This document shows positions 22,576 through 35,899 of a DNA stretch of 64,000 bases, piece by piece. The translations under genes and the position numbers were made by a program. Under the pieces are notes generated by a model. It saw only the letters and a list, made by a program, of their open reading frames with translations, searched no databases and was not told the origin of the DNA. Positions within the stretch are counted from its first letter, which is position 1. Each line of letters starts with the position of its first letter. This DNA comes from Beaufortia kweichowensis (taxonomy: Eukaryota; Chordata; Actinopteri; Cypriniformes; Gastromyzontidae), in the NCBI GenBank assembly GCA_019155185.1, contig CM032794.1, positions 7,355,988 to 7,419,987 on the forward strand. Direction: 5' to 3'.

Positions 22576-24489
22576 GACTGCTTTTTTTTAGTAGATCTTT
22601 GTTCTTTCCCATACAAATTTAAAAAGTTCACATTTAATCACAGTTGTTCTTTCACAGATATTCTGATTTCAGTTGACCAGCTGCCAAAATGTCTGATTAG
22701 TACATGAAAAAAAACCTTTAATTTTGTTGAAATATATTACATTTTCTAATTTTTTAATTTTCTAATCTTCGATATCTCAGGCTTTTTATTATTTTTAGTG
22801 CTTTAGGTACGTGCATGTTCACTTTCATTTTATGGTTAAAAGCAGCACTCTATAATACATGTCTGTTCCACAAAATAACACATTAATTTTGAGTTTTCGT
22901 AGAGAATTGTTTGTAAACCCATGAGAGGTACAATCAATCATAGCAGAATTTTCATTTTTGGGTCAAGGTACCGGAATCTCCCCTTCAAGGTCTAAGACCC
23001 TCAAATAAAGACTGAAACAGTATTTGGATCTTTCGGTGCAGAGTATATCCTGTTTCCACTTGCATGGCAAATGTTTATCCTACTCATTATGTAAACCTTT
23101 ACCTGTGATGTATGATTTTACATAGATGTCTTGTGTCCCCTTTTACCTTCTGTTTTTTAACACACAAGTATACAGTCTCCAGTTCAAACAGTCCCTGTTC
23201 GACCATCTAAAATTTCATTTCACAGATGATGGGCTTCAGCTCTAATCCAGCAGCTGTGAAGAAGGGTAGGACCGGCCAACTGTTTCAACTCTAATCAGCT
23301 TTTATTGCACATGGGAGAAAGAAACAGCCCACCACCACTGAAACCTATGCTATTCTTGATTTTTGAGTTTGGGTTGGGGGGACAGGAGATGTGTCGAGGC
23401 TGGGTGTAATGTTAAAATCTAATTCACTCATTGCTACTAGGCAGTGATGTGTCAGCAGGTGGGGATGTTAGAGCTAATGGGCCTGTCATAGTTGCTAACC
23501 TCAATCACTCACCTTCAGAGTAACCTCATAACAGCCTAGGTAACAGCATAGGTTTCTTTACACCCAACCATCCCTGTTTTTTCTTCCAAACCATGTACAT
23601 TTCGTTTTAAAAAGTTGTGATTGTCATATATATTCTCAATGTATCCCATGTCCTTTTTGAACTGAGCAGATTACAATCACTTTCAGTGTTTGCAGAGGTG
23701 GCAAACAGTCTTCTTTGATTTACTGTAGCATGTATTTGATGTAGTATCTCGGATCAGGTCTGTAAACACTCTACAAAAACCTCATAAAAACACACACAGA
23801 GCCCACAAATATCTTTATGGGGCTTAATATGTCACCTTGGAATTGTGGATTGTTACAAGGCACTGTATGTGAGGTAGAGAGGCCTGGTGCAGGTGTTTAT
23901 TGGCTGTCAGGTCACCGTCATTGTTCTCAGCTGGAGTGATGGTTGTATCTTGCGGTGACAAGGCAAATCTGAAACACTGATGGACTGTCTTCTGAAAGCC
24001 GTATGAGAATGTTATAGGTTTTCTTCTTTCTGACAGGCTGTTGACCTCCGTTTAAGAAAGCTCTCTGGGCAAAACCCAGGGCACTGTTTTTCCAGTCAAG
24101 GATTTGACTGATTTGACCAGTGTGGATCCCCTGGAGGTCCTTCTGTCTGTGCTGTATATCTGGGATATCTTTTGAACCCAGCAAAAACATTGCAGAGAAA
24201 GCCTTAGGTTTTAGATCTACCCTCAACATTTTGCCCTAGCTGGTGCTCAGAGAGCTTTTCTGCATGTGATGCATCTAAAAAATGTACTTACAATTTTCAT
24301 TTAGAGGTTCCTTTTGGAAAGAAAGATTTTGAGGAATGTTTTATTGTGAAGGCGAAAGTCATTTCAATCACATCAATCCAGATCATTAGATCAGCAAATA
24401 GGTCCCATTAAAGTTAATAACAAGAGTTGTGAAGCCCTAGAGGAGTTGTGTTCTTCGTAAAGTCAAGGGTCAACTATGAAACCTGGGCT

Positions 24490-25060
24490 AATGTAATTGC
24501 ATTGATCTAAAGGTTTTACAATAGCAACGCAGCATTCTGTGTTAGCCACTGTGCAATTATTTAGGCAGCGTAGACTTAATTATCTCTGCTTGCACTAGAG
24601 TCACCCTTTAATTGCTAACAATTTGTGCCTTATGTAGTAATTATTTACCCCAGAAACATCTCTCTCTCTAATTATAATTAAGGATGAGCAGTATATATTT
24701 ATTCTCTCCTAAGCCTACTTTATGCAGTGGTAACTTAATGAGCAGCTGAAACGATTCTCTCTACTGTTTTTGTTTTTGAACTGAACAAAGTCTTAGCACA
24801 GAATCATGTGCTGCTGCCTGGCAACCATCTGATACCTGTAAGTATATGGTTGTTTTTAAACCCACCTCCCACAACTAAAGTAGGGTGGCAAACTACTGTG
24901 GAAAGGTGAGCAGGTAAAATGCTCATGAATATTTAGATTAAGTGTAATTAGTAGGTTCTGTAAGCCTGAATATGCTGATGATTTACAGCATCAGGTTTGC
25001 CTGAGTGTGTGTATTTAAGCAAATAGATACTCTAGGACATAGCATAAAGCTTCTCAGTTA
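24490..25060. promoter_or_regulatory. Candidate regulatory stretch rich in homeodomain cores
   Basis: Within about 250 bp there are many TAATT/ATTA cores (TTAATTATCTC, TTTAATTGCTAAC, GTAATTATTTA, CTAATTATAATTAAGG), followed by CATGAATATTTAG and GTAATTAGTAG. The density looks greater than in flanking AT-rich DNA, but this was judged by eye. It lies 4 kb upstream of brsk2. Confidence 0.3.
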
Positions 25061-26082
25061 GTTTAGACAAACAAAAGATAGGTTTGCAGAAATACCTTTA
25101 TGTACAAAAAATGTTTACATGCAAAAACTGCTTATTTGTGTTTACTACCTGATTGTCAGCACTGGTAAGGAGTCAGATATCTGCTCCAGTAAATATCTAT
25201 TTTAGGAAAATTAAGGATGGTTTTATTATGGAACATTGTAAAATGTTTTTGCTGCCGTAAATTTTGAAGTAAAATTAAAATTTGGCTATACAAGTGTCTA
25301 TTCAGCTTTACCAGTCTTAATTTTTGTCTAGTGATGTGTTGCTTTAACTTTAATGAAAAAAAATTGATTGCTTAAGTTATTTTGATGATGCAAAAACACA
25401 TGCCATGATGTCTTTTAGATTACATCGTTTTACAGCTTGTTTTTGGCGGATGTAGCCTTAGTTCTACTACAAATATCATGGTTAAATTATGGACACTATG
25501 CATATGTTTGGAACATTTTTTTCACAACATGTTTTTTTAATCACTGTGCAAAAAATACGCAAGAATCTAAAAAACAGTATCTTGCTATAATCTCTGCATT
25601 CAAAGTAGTAACAGAAAAATAAAAATGATTTCAGTCTGTGATTTCAGCCCAGTTTCATAGGCTGTCCTGCAGAGGGCATTGCAGCAGTATCACAGACCCT
25701 GAAACACAGACTGGCCTCTTCGTTCACGCTGTAAGTATCAATTCATGTTTAGTAGCTCGTTGTCAATCTCGGATTGTATTTATACAAGAGCTGTACATTA
25801 TAGCTAGATTCATGTATATATGAACTAATAACTGAAGTCAGTCACATTTTTTTACACCTGTGACCATAGTGACCGAGACAAAAGTAAACATCAAAGATGG
25901 CGACGTCAGTTACACTACAAAGTTTTATCTTAAGTGATTAGTAAATGAACAGCTCCAATCGTAGCAAGAATCTTCACCGACAGCTGCTTTGAATTTTTTG
26001 TTGACAACGATTCAATCTGAAATGTCTAGGTGAGAAATCATGTGTTAGTGAGCATTGTTCATATTTTGTTTGTTTCCCCATT

Positions 26083-26345
26083 TAGAACAATAGAAACCAT
26101 CACATTAATTCTAATGGATTTAATAGTTAAAAAGGCAATTGTATTGGTTTTAATGAAAACTGTAAAGGTTGGTGTGGATCTCTACTGTTGTTGGCGTTGT
26201 TTTCTATTGGTGGGATGTTATCTGGCGAATAGAACACCATTAAATCCTTTTGCAGTAAGGCCCAAAACACAATACATAAAGGTATTTAATAATAATGGTT
26301 TAATGGTATTTGTAATGGAAAGCATTAGAATTTGTATATCTGTTT
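26083..26345. mobile_element. Possible decayed MITE
   Basis: The left side (AGAACAATAGAAACCATCAC, then TTAATTCTAATGG) and the inverse of the right side (ACAGATATACAAATTCTAATG, read from 26345 leftwards) share an imperfect inverted-repeat pattern around TTCTAATGG and TCCATTA. Internal TTTAATGG-like repeats are typical of fish MITEs. No target duplication was found. Confidence 0.4.
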
Positions 26346-27400
26346 TTGTTCTGGGTTAAAGTTCTTGTTTGGTTAACAGTAGGGACTGGACAAATACAGC
26401 TGGCAACCTGTTTTAATAACTGTTTGTTAACTGCTTAAGATGAGCACTGATGTATGAGTTTAAAAATAATTATAAATTGGATTTTACACTAACATTTCCT
26501 TGTTGCATTATTTTACATTTGTAATTGGCACAAACATGCCACTCATAACCCAGGGTTAAAGTAACTATATTCAGTACAGTAACACAAGACAAATTCATTT
26601 CCATATCTCATATCTCTTTCCATATTGTTGTTACATCTGATTTCGTATACATTTATGACATTTTCCTATTTACTGTAACAATGTCTCTGGGTGGGTTTTT
26701 ATTTTGAAAGTCACCTTAACTAAGCTAAAGGTTAATCATCAGCCATGGCTTTACTCATTACTTGTAATGCTCACCAATGTGAAGGTGATTACAAGAAAAA
26801 AACTGAAAATAGAGAGCAAAAAGAGAGAAAATAGTATTGCACTCTTATTTTATTCATGTTGCCATTTTTATTATATAATCATGATAGCATAGTAATGAAT
26901 ATGTACAACAGATAAAAGCTGAAGAGCTTATTTATCATTAACGGTTTTGTAATATAGCTTGAGAAGAATAAAACCATCATGCATGGATATATGCAAAGGC
27001 TACTTTAGACAGCGCTTATATCTCAAAAGTTTGTAGCAGGAACATTAGTCTGATATCCTTGGGAATATTTCTCTCATTTGGTTGAGTGTGTTAATGTGAA
27101 ATAGTGCAGAGGTCAATGACTCCATATAAATATAATGATAGAAAGGAGACAGCCATGCACTACTAAATGGATTTTTATTAGTATAAAGTTGGAAGCACAG
27201 TTATCTGTTCCTAAGGCCACATTTGAAGGTTATTGCACCAATTGCTTCAATTCATTGTTGACTGTAAATTATATGGTTAAATGGCTAATATTTGTATAGA
27301 CAGATTAACAGATAGACAGAATGTTGATTGATTTAACTATCATGTTATGGCTTTAACCGCTTAGACAATGCCTTAAATGAAAAAGGGTTTGGGAATGTAA

Positions 27401-27429
27401 TTAATTAATGGGAATTTCCCATTAATTAA
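27401..27429. repeat. Perfect 14-bp-arm palindrome
   Basis: TTAATTAATGGGAA, a single T, then TTCCCATTAATTAA: a perfect inverted repeat with a one-base spacer. Function unknown; it could extrude as a cruciform or be a remnant of a fold-back element. Confidence 0.85.
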
Positions 27430-28302
27430 CCTCTATTGTTATGTGCCCTAGAGGTCAACGTGCATAGACCAAATGGCATGTCATTCTCTCTTGTCAGTGA
27501 TTCTAGTAAGTGTCTGTCTTTATAAGGTCAGTCTAATTTGCTTTTTCACTGTAGCTCCAGCTTCTGTGATTAAAAAAAATAAAGGCAGATGGTCACAACT
27601 GCATGTGACCTCTGGTTTAATCATATCAGAGTGTTTTTACACTGGCAACGACTCCTTGGAACTGTTGACTGCTGAGATTTATTGCAGTAACTGGGTAAGC
27701 ACTAAAACGATCATAAAAATTAGTGTCAAGTGATGTGTTTTGTAATAGCTAAAATGAAACCACAGTTCTGATCTCTTGTCTTTTTGGTGTAACTGGCACA
27801 GCATGCAGACCCAGTCCCATATAGAAAGTTGAAAGGACGGGGGGATAGGTGGAGAGGGTGAGATGATAAGACATCCTGCCCAGATGTTCAGAGTGACTTC
27901 AAAGTGTTTAAGAAGCTCTGAAGTAAGTTACCTGGGAATTTATTGAAACATGGCCAAAGTTGCAGTGACTCTCGATTCTCAAAGAGTAGATGCCAGCAGG
28001 TGCTGTGTGACTAGTTCAAAGCAAAAACGTCTCTTGTGGTTGTTGGAAAATATACAGCATTGGCTGTATTTTCTTATTTTGGTCAGGTGTTGTGATTCAA
28101 AAATGATCTATTTCTTGTTGACATAGATTTTGTAAAAAAACATGATTTCAAATGTAATTTTATTACTCGCAATCATGTATACATATAGCGATCTACTGCA
28201 TTATTAAAAACTGTATTCTAGTTTAGTTAAGGACTAGTTTAACCAAACGTAACAGTAAAACATTCAGTGCTTTTCAACATCTATGATGAGAAATCGTATG
28301 TT

Positions 28303-28372
28303 ACGCGCACACACGCAGACGCGGGATAGGCATCACACACATGCGCGCGCACGCACGCACGCATACACACTG
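28303..28372. repeat. CA/CG alternating tract upstream of brsk2
   Basis: Alternating purine-pyrimidine dinucleotides (GCGCACACACGC, then CATGCGCGCGCACGCACGCA and CATACACAC), a Z-DNA-prone microsatellite just before the inferred 5' UTR of brsk2. Confidence 0.7.
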
Positions 28373-28379
28373 CTGTGAG

Positions 28380-28575
28380 ATTTTCCGAGCGCTCGGCAGC
28401 AGAGAAAGAGGGAGACGCGGAGGAGAGCAGCAGCCCCACCGATCCTCAAGCGAGAGAGAGAGGCAGCGTCTGGACCAAAAGGCTGGGCGGGGAAATAACT
28501 GCGGTACTGAAGAAACACTTCATTGCCGAACTGCAGCAATTTATCGGCAGCGCAACTTCGTACCCATAACGCAAA
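28380..28575 (+). other. brsk2: brsk2 5' UTR, approximate
   Basis: GC- and purine-rich sequence (GAGAAAGAGGGAGACGCGGAG) directly upstream of the brsk2 ATG, the character of a CpG-type promoter/UTR. The start site is not defined. If transcription starts before 28341, an upstream ATG there opens a frame overlapping the brsk2 start. Confidence 0.45.
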
Positions 28576-28666
28576 ATGTCATCGTCGGGAAAAGACAACA
28601 GCTCGCAACATGCGAATTACGTGGGACCGTATCGGCTGGAAAAGACGCTTGGCAAAGGACAGACAG
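28576..28666 (+). CDS. brsk2: BRSK2 (SAD-A) kinase, first coding exon only
   Basis: ATG at 28576 (A at -3) opens MSSSGKDNSSQHANYVG, then PYRLEKTLGKGQT, ending with one base of the next glycine codon before a GTTTGT donor at 28667. This is the N-terminus of brain-specific serine/threonine kinases: YVGPYRLEKTLGKGQTG is the first kinase strand and the start of the Gly-rich loop. The short leader with QHA directly before the kinase fits BRSK2; BRSK1 has a longer His/Pro-rich leader. Known role: LKB1-activated AMPK-related kinase controlling neuronal polarity and vesicle release. All remaining exons (rest of kinase domain, UBA, KA1-like tail) lie beyond the window. BRSK2, TSG101, HRAS and RASSF7 are all on human 11p15, which supports the call. 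Confidence 0.9.
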
Positions 28667-31600
28667 GTTTGTCCTTTTGTGTGCTTCAAACAAGGGATGG
28701 TGACATGTGCTATCACTGCTGCTTAATATACTCGTTTGATGACTGAATATGTGCGTTTGCTATTGCTAACATGTCATTGTGGGGAGAGGTGGGACGATTG
28801 TGCGTGTTTTATGCAGATTAAGAACCTTAGCCTACTTTTATAAACACCCATAAGCAATGTTTTTAGCGGGTGAAAGAAGCACTTAAGAAATAACGAAGTA
28901 ATCGATTGTATTTTTATACTGAAAAACGAACTTAATCTTCGCAAATGACAGTTTGGCTTTGCTGCTCCGCTTTGCTTCGGACTAATTCCCCTAATCCTGA
29001 TTTGTCAGACAACGGGATGTGGTTGCAGGTCCAATTGCTGAACGTGTTTGAGCTAGAATTGAATCTTTGACATCAGGGTTCATAGAGCTGTTAGATGTTG
29101 ATGATGATGATGATGGGACAGTTTTGCTGCATCCGATTTGCGTACCATGTGTTCCTGCCCGGATTCCCTCTGCGGTTGTGGTGCTGAAATATAGTGCTAA
29201 AGTTTGTAGTGCAATTTTTCAAATGGTTTCTTACATAAATTACCTGTTTACACCATATCTTTTATCTCATCAGTTATCATAAGTTTTCAAGCATGTTTAT
29301 TCAAGGATTTCAGTGTTTGGCACTGAGAAAACAAATGCAGTACAACCAATGAAAACTGTGGCATATGGAGAGGTACATATATTGGCAGAAGAGTCTTATG
29401 TTGTGTCCAAGACTCACTGTCTTTACAGGATATAGCTTTTATTATGATGGAAGGTGATGCCTTTAGTTGATATTATTTGCTGAGCGAAAGTCTGTAATCT
29501 TATTTGAAATAGTGTAACAATCATCATAATTATAATTATATGATGACACAAGAATTGGCAAAACCCTATTAACCCATAAACAGTATAAAAGTGATTTATT
29601 TTAAATATTGTGTACTTGCTGTTTCTGTTGGCTCATTGCTTAGAATTGGAGTATGACTTGGAGTATGGAAGAATCATTGATATTGTTGCATTTTTTGTGA
29701 TTTACAGCCTGTGGCCATTGGCTTCTTCTGCTGTGGCATTAATTGAGTACAAAAGCAAGTGTCTCTGGCCAGACATAATATCAAAGTCAAGGGTCTACAG
29801 CTGTTATGCAACACATGAACAGCAACTGTTAGTACAGATCATATGTTGACTTGCTGTTGTTTTGAGAAACATGAAGTCCCGAGCTGTAGTCTGCAATTGG
29901 TTAGAATGTAGTTTTTAAATGCAGAATTATATAAATCTTTCTTAATGACTCATTGCACTTCTACTTTTGCCTATTTTTTGCTGTATTAGTCTGCCCTCCA
30001 TCTACTTCCACCTGCAACCGCCTAGCAATAGCAAGTAGCACATCAAGGTTCATGGCTGTGATATAAATCAAAAGCTGTTTAAAAAGTCTTTTGGTATGCC
30101 TCGCATACTAAAATTCCATTTGCAATAGGAAATACAGAAATATGCGTGAAAGTTAATGCCACTTATCAAATCATATTTCTCAATCAACCAAATATAAGAT
30201 TTTAAAGACCCGATCAAATTGGTGTATCCAACCGGCATATAACAATGTTTGTATTCACTAAAGTAGCTTTATTATATAATGCCATTATGTAGTGTAACAT
30301 AAATGCATGCATTGCATGTTTTTCAACAGAAGGCTCACAGTGTTGAACAGAATAAAATCTCTGAATAAAAAGTCTGTCAGCAATTAAACTACTGGCACCA
30401 CTTCTTAAAATAAATCCTGGTATAGCCCGTGGTTAGAAAAGAGGGTCGCTTCTGACTGGTTAGCAGAGGGTATTCCTGCTCATTCTGCCGCTGTTGGCAT
30501 GGGTGCTGAGAAAATGCTGCACAATAAACGCTGCTTCCCAGTGTTGCCGCTGCAAAGGAGAGCCCATATGTCATGAGAGAGGCTCACATAGAGAAAGAGG
30601 AGCTTGGGGGAGGGGTGGGGATGGATGGGAAGGGGGCTGGGTTTGGGGATGAGAGAGAGAGAGAGAGTTCTACGTGCTAAAGCGGGACCCCCATGGGAAC
30701 TGGTAAAAAGGACGCTCTAGTTTAATTTACCCCCCTCCTTCACCTCCCCAAATCAAAACGTATGTACGTGCCTTCCCTGTTTCTTTGTGATGGTTCAGCT
30801 ATCACACGTTGTGTCCTTGCTACTAAAGTCAGCTGAAAGTAGGTAGAGGAAGATTAGAGGAGATCACAGGGTGAGACAGATTGGACTGTCTACAATAAGT
30901 GGTCTTTTCAGGCAAGGGCCACTGTGGAACGCAATAACAATACCTGCTTTAGGAGAATCATGCAGTTGCTTCTGCTCTCTGTTATATTGTTCCTGTTTAT
31001 TTTTTCCTCTTAGGTTCCATATTCTCATGTCCGCTCAAATTCCCACTTCTCCACTTTATTGGCCCTCTTTCCCTTCTCTCATGAAGTCAGAGCATCCCAT
31101 AGGAGGTCTCTTAATGAAGCTCGAAGTACCTGAATCACGCACGCTGTCACAGCCAGAAACGGAGCCTGCTCACTGGGTCAGGGCTAGACGGCGTGTATAG
31201 GCGGGCTCCATGCGGAGTGGTGTTAGAGCCCCAGGCCTCCTCTGCACTTCCAGCATGGTCATGGAGATAATCAAGCTATATATACACACTACCTCAGGGC
31301 CAGTGAGTGTCCGCTACTGCAGAGGCACTGGTGCAAGGCGGATGTGAAGAGCTACCGGCAGTACCTTCATTTTGCTGCAGTGCACGTACGGTTCATCTTA
31401 ATCCGAGTTAGCAAATATGGGTGTAATTTTGGAGCATCTATAAGTTGTGTTTTCAAACACTTGTTTCCTGACCAGATTGCATTGCAGAACAATATTCTAG
31501 AATCATGAAGCCATGTTTTTTTCTAATTAATCAAACAACAAATGGCTTCGAAGTTGTAGTCTTGGTATAGAGTAGGTTAGGAATAGGGAACTTTGTGCAT

Positions 31601-34600
31601 TTTAGGACAGTATAGCGTTTATATTGATCATTTTATTGTGAAATCTGTGTAACCTTGGAAAAAATTTAAAATAATTGGCCGATCATGCTCATTAATTTTT
31701 AATAACATTATAAAATACTGCCACTATAATTTCAATATAATGACATGCAAGTATATTGACCTGTAATTTTGATATTGCCTGTACCTGCACCGTGCAATAG
31801 TTTTTCTTGATTAATGGAAAGAACTTATTGTTTAATACAGTTAGAAGGGGAACATTTCAATGACGCTATAGGATACATCTTCTTCATCACCACAAAGAAT
31901 GTTTTGTGTTTTAGTCTGTTTGAAATCTCAGCTGTTGACTGTCTTGCCGAGCTGACTTTGTGAACAATTTGTCAGTGTGTTTCTGTCTGAGGGGGTTGCA
32001 GTCTCCCAGACATATTCCAGCCTTCAGTTGGCTCTCATTTAGTGAGTGCCGGATAGCAGTGCTTGGTTGTCATGGCTGCGCCCCCTTCCCACAAGCCTTT
32101 TCTTACAATAGCCATGCTTTCCATCTTAGAGATCAGAAGCAGACAGCAACAGTCCTCAAACCCCCTCTTTCTCACCCATGATTTATGTAAATGACATTCA
32201 AGTCCCCTTATTAACACTGTAAGTTGCATACAGATTTATCTGTGGAGGAATACACTTGACGTCATATGCAAGATATTAATCCTACAGAAGGAATGTTGAA
32301 AGAGTGATTGGTAACAGTGAATATATTCCATTGGTGGGCTGTTGTGTAAAATTAGACAGATTTTTCATGAAGGCTATAATTAACTGGATGTGTTTCAGTC
32401 CTTGTTGACTAGCAATTACATAAAAATATATTTATTAGTGTTTTACCGCTCTTTATTACTCCTTTTTATTGTCTTCATTAGGGTTTCTGAATGCTCTGTC
32501 TTGAGGCAGAATGATATTAAAAGAGATTTGTTTTCACAGTGAAAAATACAAATTAAAATATGTATAATGATTATATTCTTTATGATGGTTGTGTAGCATT
32601 GCAGCATAGCATTATTAATAAAAACTTGTCGCTTAATTGGATAAAGCTTGCATTAACGGATAGAATCCTTAATATTAAGGTGTAATTGCTGAAACCTGCA
32701 TAGCATTTGCCCAGTAGCCTAAGGCTACAACTGCCTTCAAGGCAGAACAGGTGGGCTAACTCTGTAATAAGGCAGATAAGGCAAATTGACATTAAACTGT
32801 GAATAATTTGAATTTGGGTATGGATAAACAACTCATCTTATAGTTTAGAAATCTTTGACTGAAAACCTTTAAAGTATCAGCTACCCTCTCTTCCATTGGG
32901 GTATGTATAGACATAGATTAAGCTGTTTAATTTGTTGTGCTTATATCGTCTATGGTATGGTGCTGTACGTGCCATTGTCTATGTAGTTTTGGTGATCTCC
33001 ATCCCCCTCCCTCACTGCAGAATTGCTCTCCAGTGCCTGATGGAGCTGAGAAACCTTTTATCAGAGAAACACAGCAGAGACCCTTAACTCATGCTGTTGT
33101 CTCCTACAATGTTCCTCCCTCTATCTCCATCGCACATCCCTGTCTGCGCTGTCTTCCACCTTTGCCGTCTTGCTACGTGTGGGATCGGCTCTTCACGCAG
33201 CCTGTGGAGAGTTTAGCTGGAGGGTATTGGCAGTCTTAAGGTTTGAGTTACAGAACCCACTAGGATAGTTGTGCTGTGTCTTAATTTTAGACCTGCCATG
33301 TGAAGGGCCGTCAGAACAGAGATGGTGCAGCCAGAAATTATAATTGCGCAAATAGCAGGAGATAGACACTAATTATGAGGCGTACGGTAGATTGTTGTAT
33401 TTGTTTAACATCCTCAAATGTTACTGGTACATCTGCAGTGACATAGAAGTCCAAACAGTGGGCCACAGCTTAACAGATGGACTAATTCTGGGTTTAATTA
33501 GGATAGACATTTAGCCCGCAGCCCGTGGAAAGTGCTCTCGTGTGTATGTGCAAGTTCAAGCCAAAACAGAGACTGTAAGTGAAAAGTAAAAGGAACGCAT
33601 TGACAGTAGTCAGAAAGAGGGAGGAAAAAGGGTGAAGTAAGTGTAAGGTGGAGAAATTGATGTGGATCAAGAGAAGGGGAACAAAGAATTTGAGCAAAAT
33701 GGATAAAAAAAGAAAAAGTAGACTTGGAAAGAGCAGGGAAAAACATACAATGGTTGAAAAAGAGGATGTTGGTCTATTTTGTTACTGTGGTACATGGTGA
33801 GTACATCAAAAACTCAACAAGTACACTCACTGTATGTGTCTGATTTACCCGGTTGTGGGTAATTAATGCTAAGTAAAAAATGTATGGTCTTAAAAGATTA
33901 TACAAAATTATAATAAAAATGTATTAATTTATTATATTCCTTGTGTTTCTGCAATTGTGCAAGTACTGTATAAATGAAATGATCATGTCGTTTTGTATGC
34001 ATGATTGATTAGTAAAGAACCCAGAGGGGCTGAATATCCTGTCCAGATGGTGGGTTTGGTCAGGCCATGTCATTAGTCAGGTGGTTGCTGATGCTTGGTG
34101 GCCCCTTTATTTGATGCTGAATGGTGTCAGCTTTGTTTTACTTAGAAAGGAGAATTTACAGGTTGAAATGTACATACAGTTCCAACGAAGCAAATACTTT
34201 CAAAAAGCATTAATATTGTGGCACCAGCACTGTGGCAGCCCTACGCCTTTTCAACCAATCACTGCTTGTGCAGCATAACCCAGCAATACAATAATAGCTA
34301 CACACATCTTTTTTCTTCCGTCTAAGGCAAGTTGAGGGTTTCTATGGAAACCAGGGGAGGCTCCATGCAATTTTATACATATGTTTTCTGGGTGGCTGTG
34401 CCGCATGGTTCCTCAGCCTTGCCTGGAGGGTCCAGCTATTGATTGTAGCTTCTCTGCCTCAGCTATTAGAATGTGAATGAGGATCTCCCCCATCTCCTAA
34501 TACGTGCTGAATAATGCCTTTCAAGGCCAAATTTGATCTAGGCCCTTGTCTGATATTATCTGTGAACTCATGATTTTACGCTTAATAACTGGATCTGCTG

Positions 34601-35899
34601 TACCAGTGGGACTTTGTGAATGGCCAAAGGTTCCTGTGGAACTGAGCACTTTGAGTTAATGGGTCTATTCATACTTTCAAGTCTGCAATGGCTGGGAGAC
34701 TTGAAGGTCTTGTTTTCAAAGCATGGAAACACTTTTATATCTGTGTGATGTTGTAAGAATTGTGAATGCAAATAAAGTGAACCAATAGGTCAGATGTCAT
34801 AATCTTCACATAATTGAGTTGTCAGGCGCTGAGAGTTTAAAGCAAGGTTTAGAAAATAAGCTTTAAGAAATTTTAATAATGGTTAAGAAATAATATGTTA
34901 TTGATGAGTGATTGTGAGCACTCAGTTTAATTTTGAAAGTGTTTAATTTTGTAAGTGTTCAAAGCTGCTTATTTTGACATCAGTACAATACAGCAAGATT
35001 TAAATGGACAGAGATAGTGAAATTATTTATAAATGTTTTTGCACAATTTGTGTGCATTTAGCAAATGTAGGACTTTTATTTTGCATATGGCATCTTTTTA
35101 GTCTACTTTATATAGACATAATTGTTATGATATATTCAATTTTTTAGTCATGTGACTAAAAGGCTTCCTGTATATCTTCTCCACAAGGATGTATAGTCTA
35201 TATTTGAGCTTTTCAGAAATGCGTTGATATTAAAAATACAGTACTTGAGTACAATCGTTTCTGAGAATTAGATGTAGTCAATGTTGTAATTGGACTGTTT
35301 GCTAAATGAATAGATGTAAATTGGACAGAAGAGTAAAACTCAATGGAAAATCAATTAATGGGGAGCTTGATTTACTTATTTATTTGAAATAATTGATGTA
35401 ATGGTTTCATTCATGGCATTGTGTACCGTTACAATACAGAATAATCTGTATATTCCACTCATTCTAATTGAAATCATGTTTTTACAATTATTTTAAGTGC
35501 AGGGTAGGTCCATTGTAAAAGCCTGTTCTTTATGATTACTATCCAAATTGTGTTGAACATACAATTTCACAAACCACTGTAAAGTACATTGTAAAAATAT
35601 GTAAAATATTACCACATATTCTTTACTTTAAGTTGGAACAGACTAGAAGAAATTATAAAGCCGTTTCTGTCTGAAGTGGCGCTGCTCCAGTAGTGACTTT
35701 TTCTCATGCTTGAATGAGCTTCATGTTGTTAATGACATCAGGTGACCAGCCCCTCATCTCCATATGACCCGGACACAGCCAATGAGAGGTCTCTCTAACT
35801 AGATAACTGTGTCAACATGAATCATTGTTATTGATATTGCCTGGCACATTAAAACAGGCAGGACATACGGTTCAGAGACGCTTTTTTGTCTCATTTACC

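Larger units (their letters stand above)
22576..28300. other. Intergenic region between tsg101 and brsk2
   Basis: No coding exon supported on either strand. The region contains a homeodomain-motif-rich stretch (about 24490-25060), a YY1/CRE-like block near 25893-25910, a probable decayed MITE (about 26083-26345) and a perfect AT-rich palindrome at 27401-27429. Open frames such as 26030-26359 (plus) fall inside the repeat and are not genes. Confidence 0.5.

Noticed and set aside
26030..26359. 109-codon plus-strand open frame
   Set aside because: Coincides with a decayed MITE-like repeat, and its peptide shows only repeat-derived hydrophobic stretches.
28375..28569. 64-codon frame ending just before the brsk2 ATG
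   Set aside because: Begins at a GTG, not an ATG, and has no family match; it is 5' UTR sequence.
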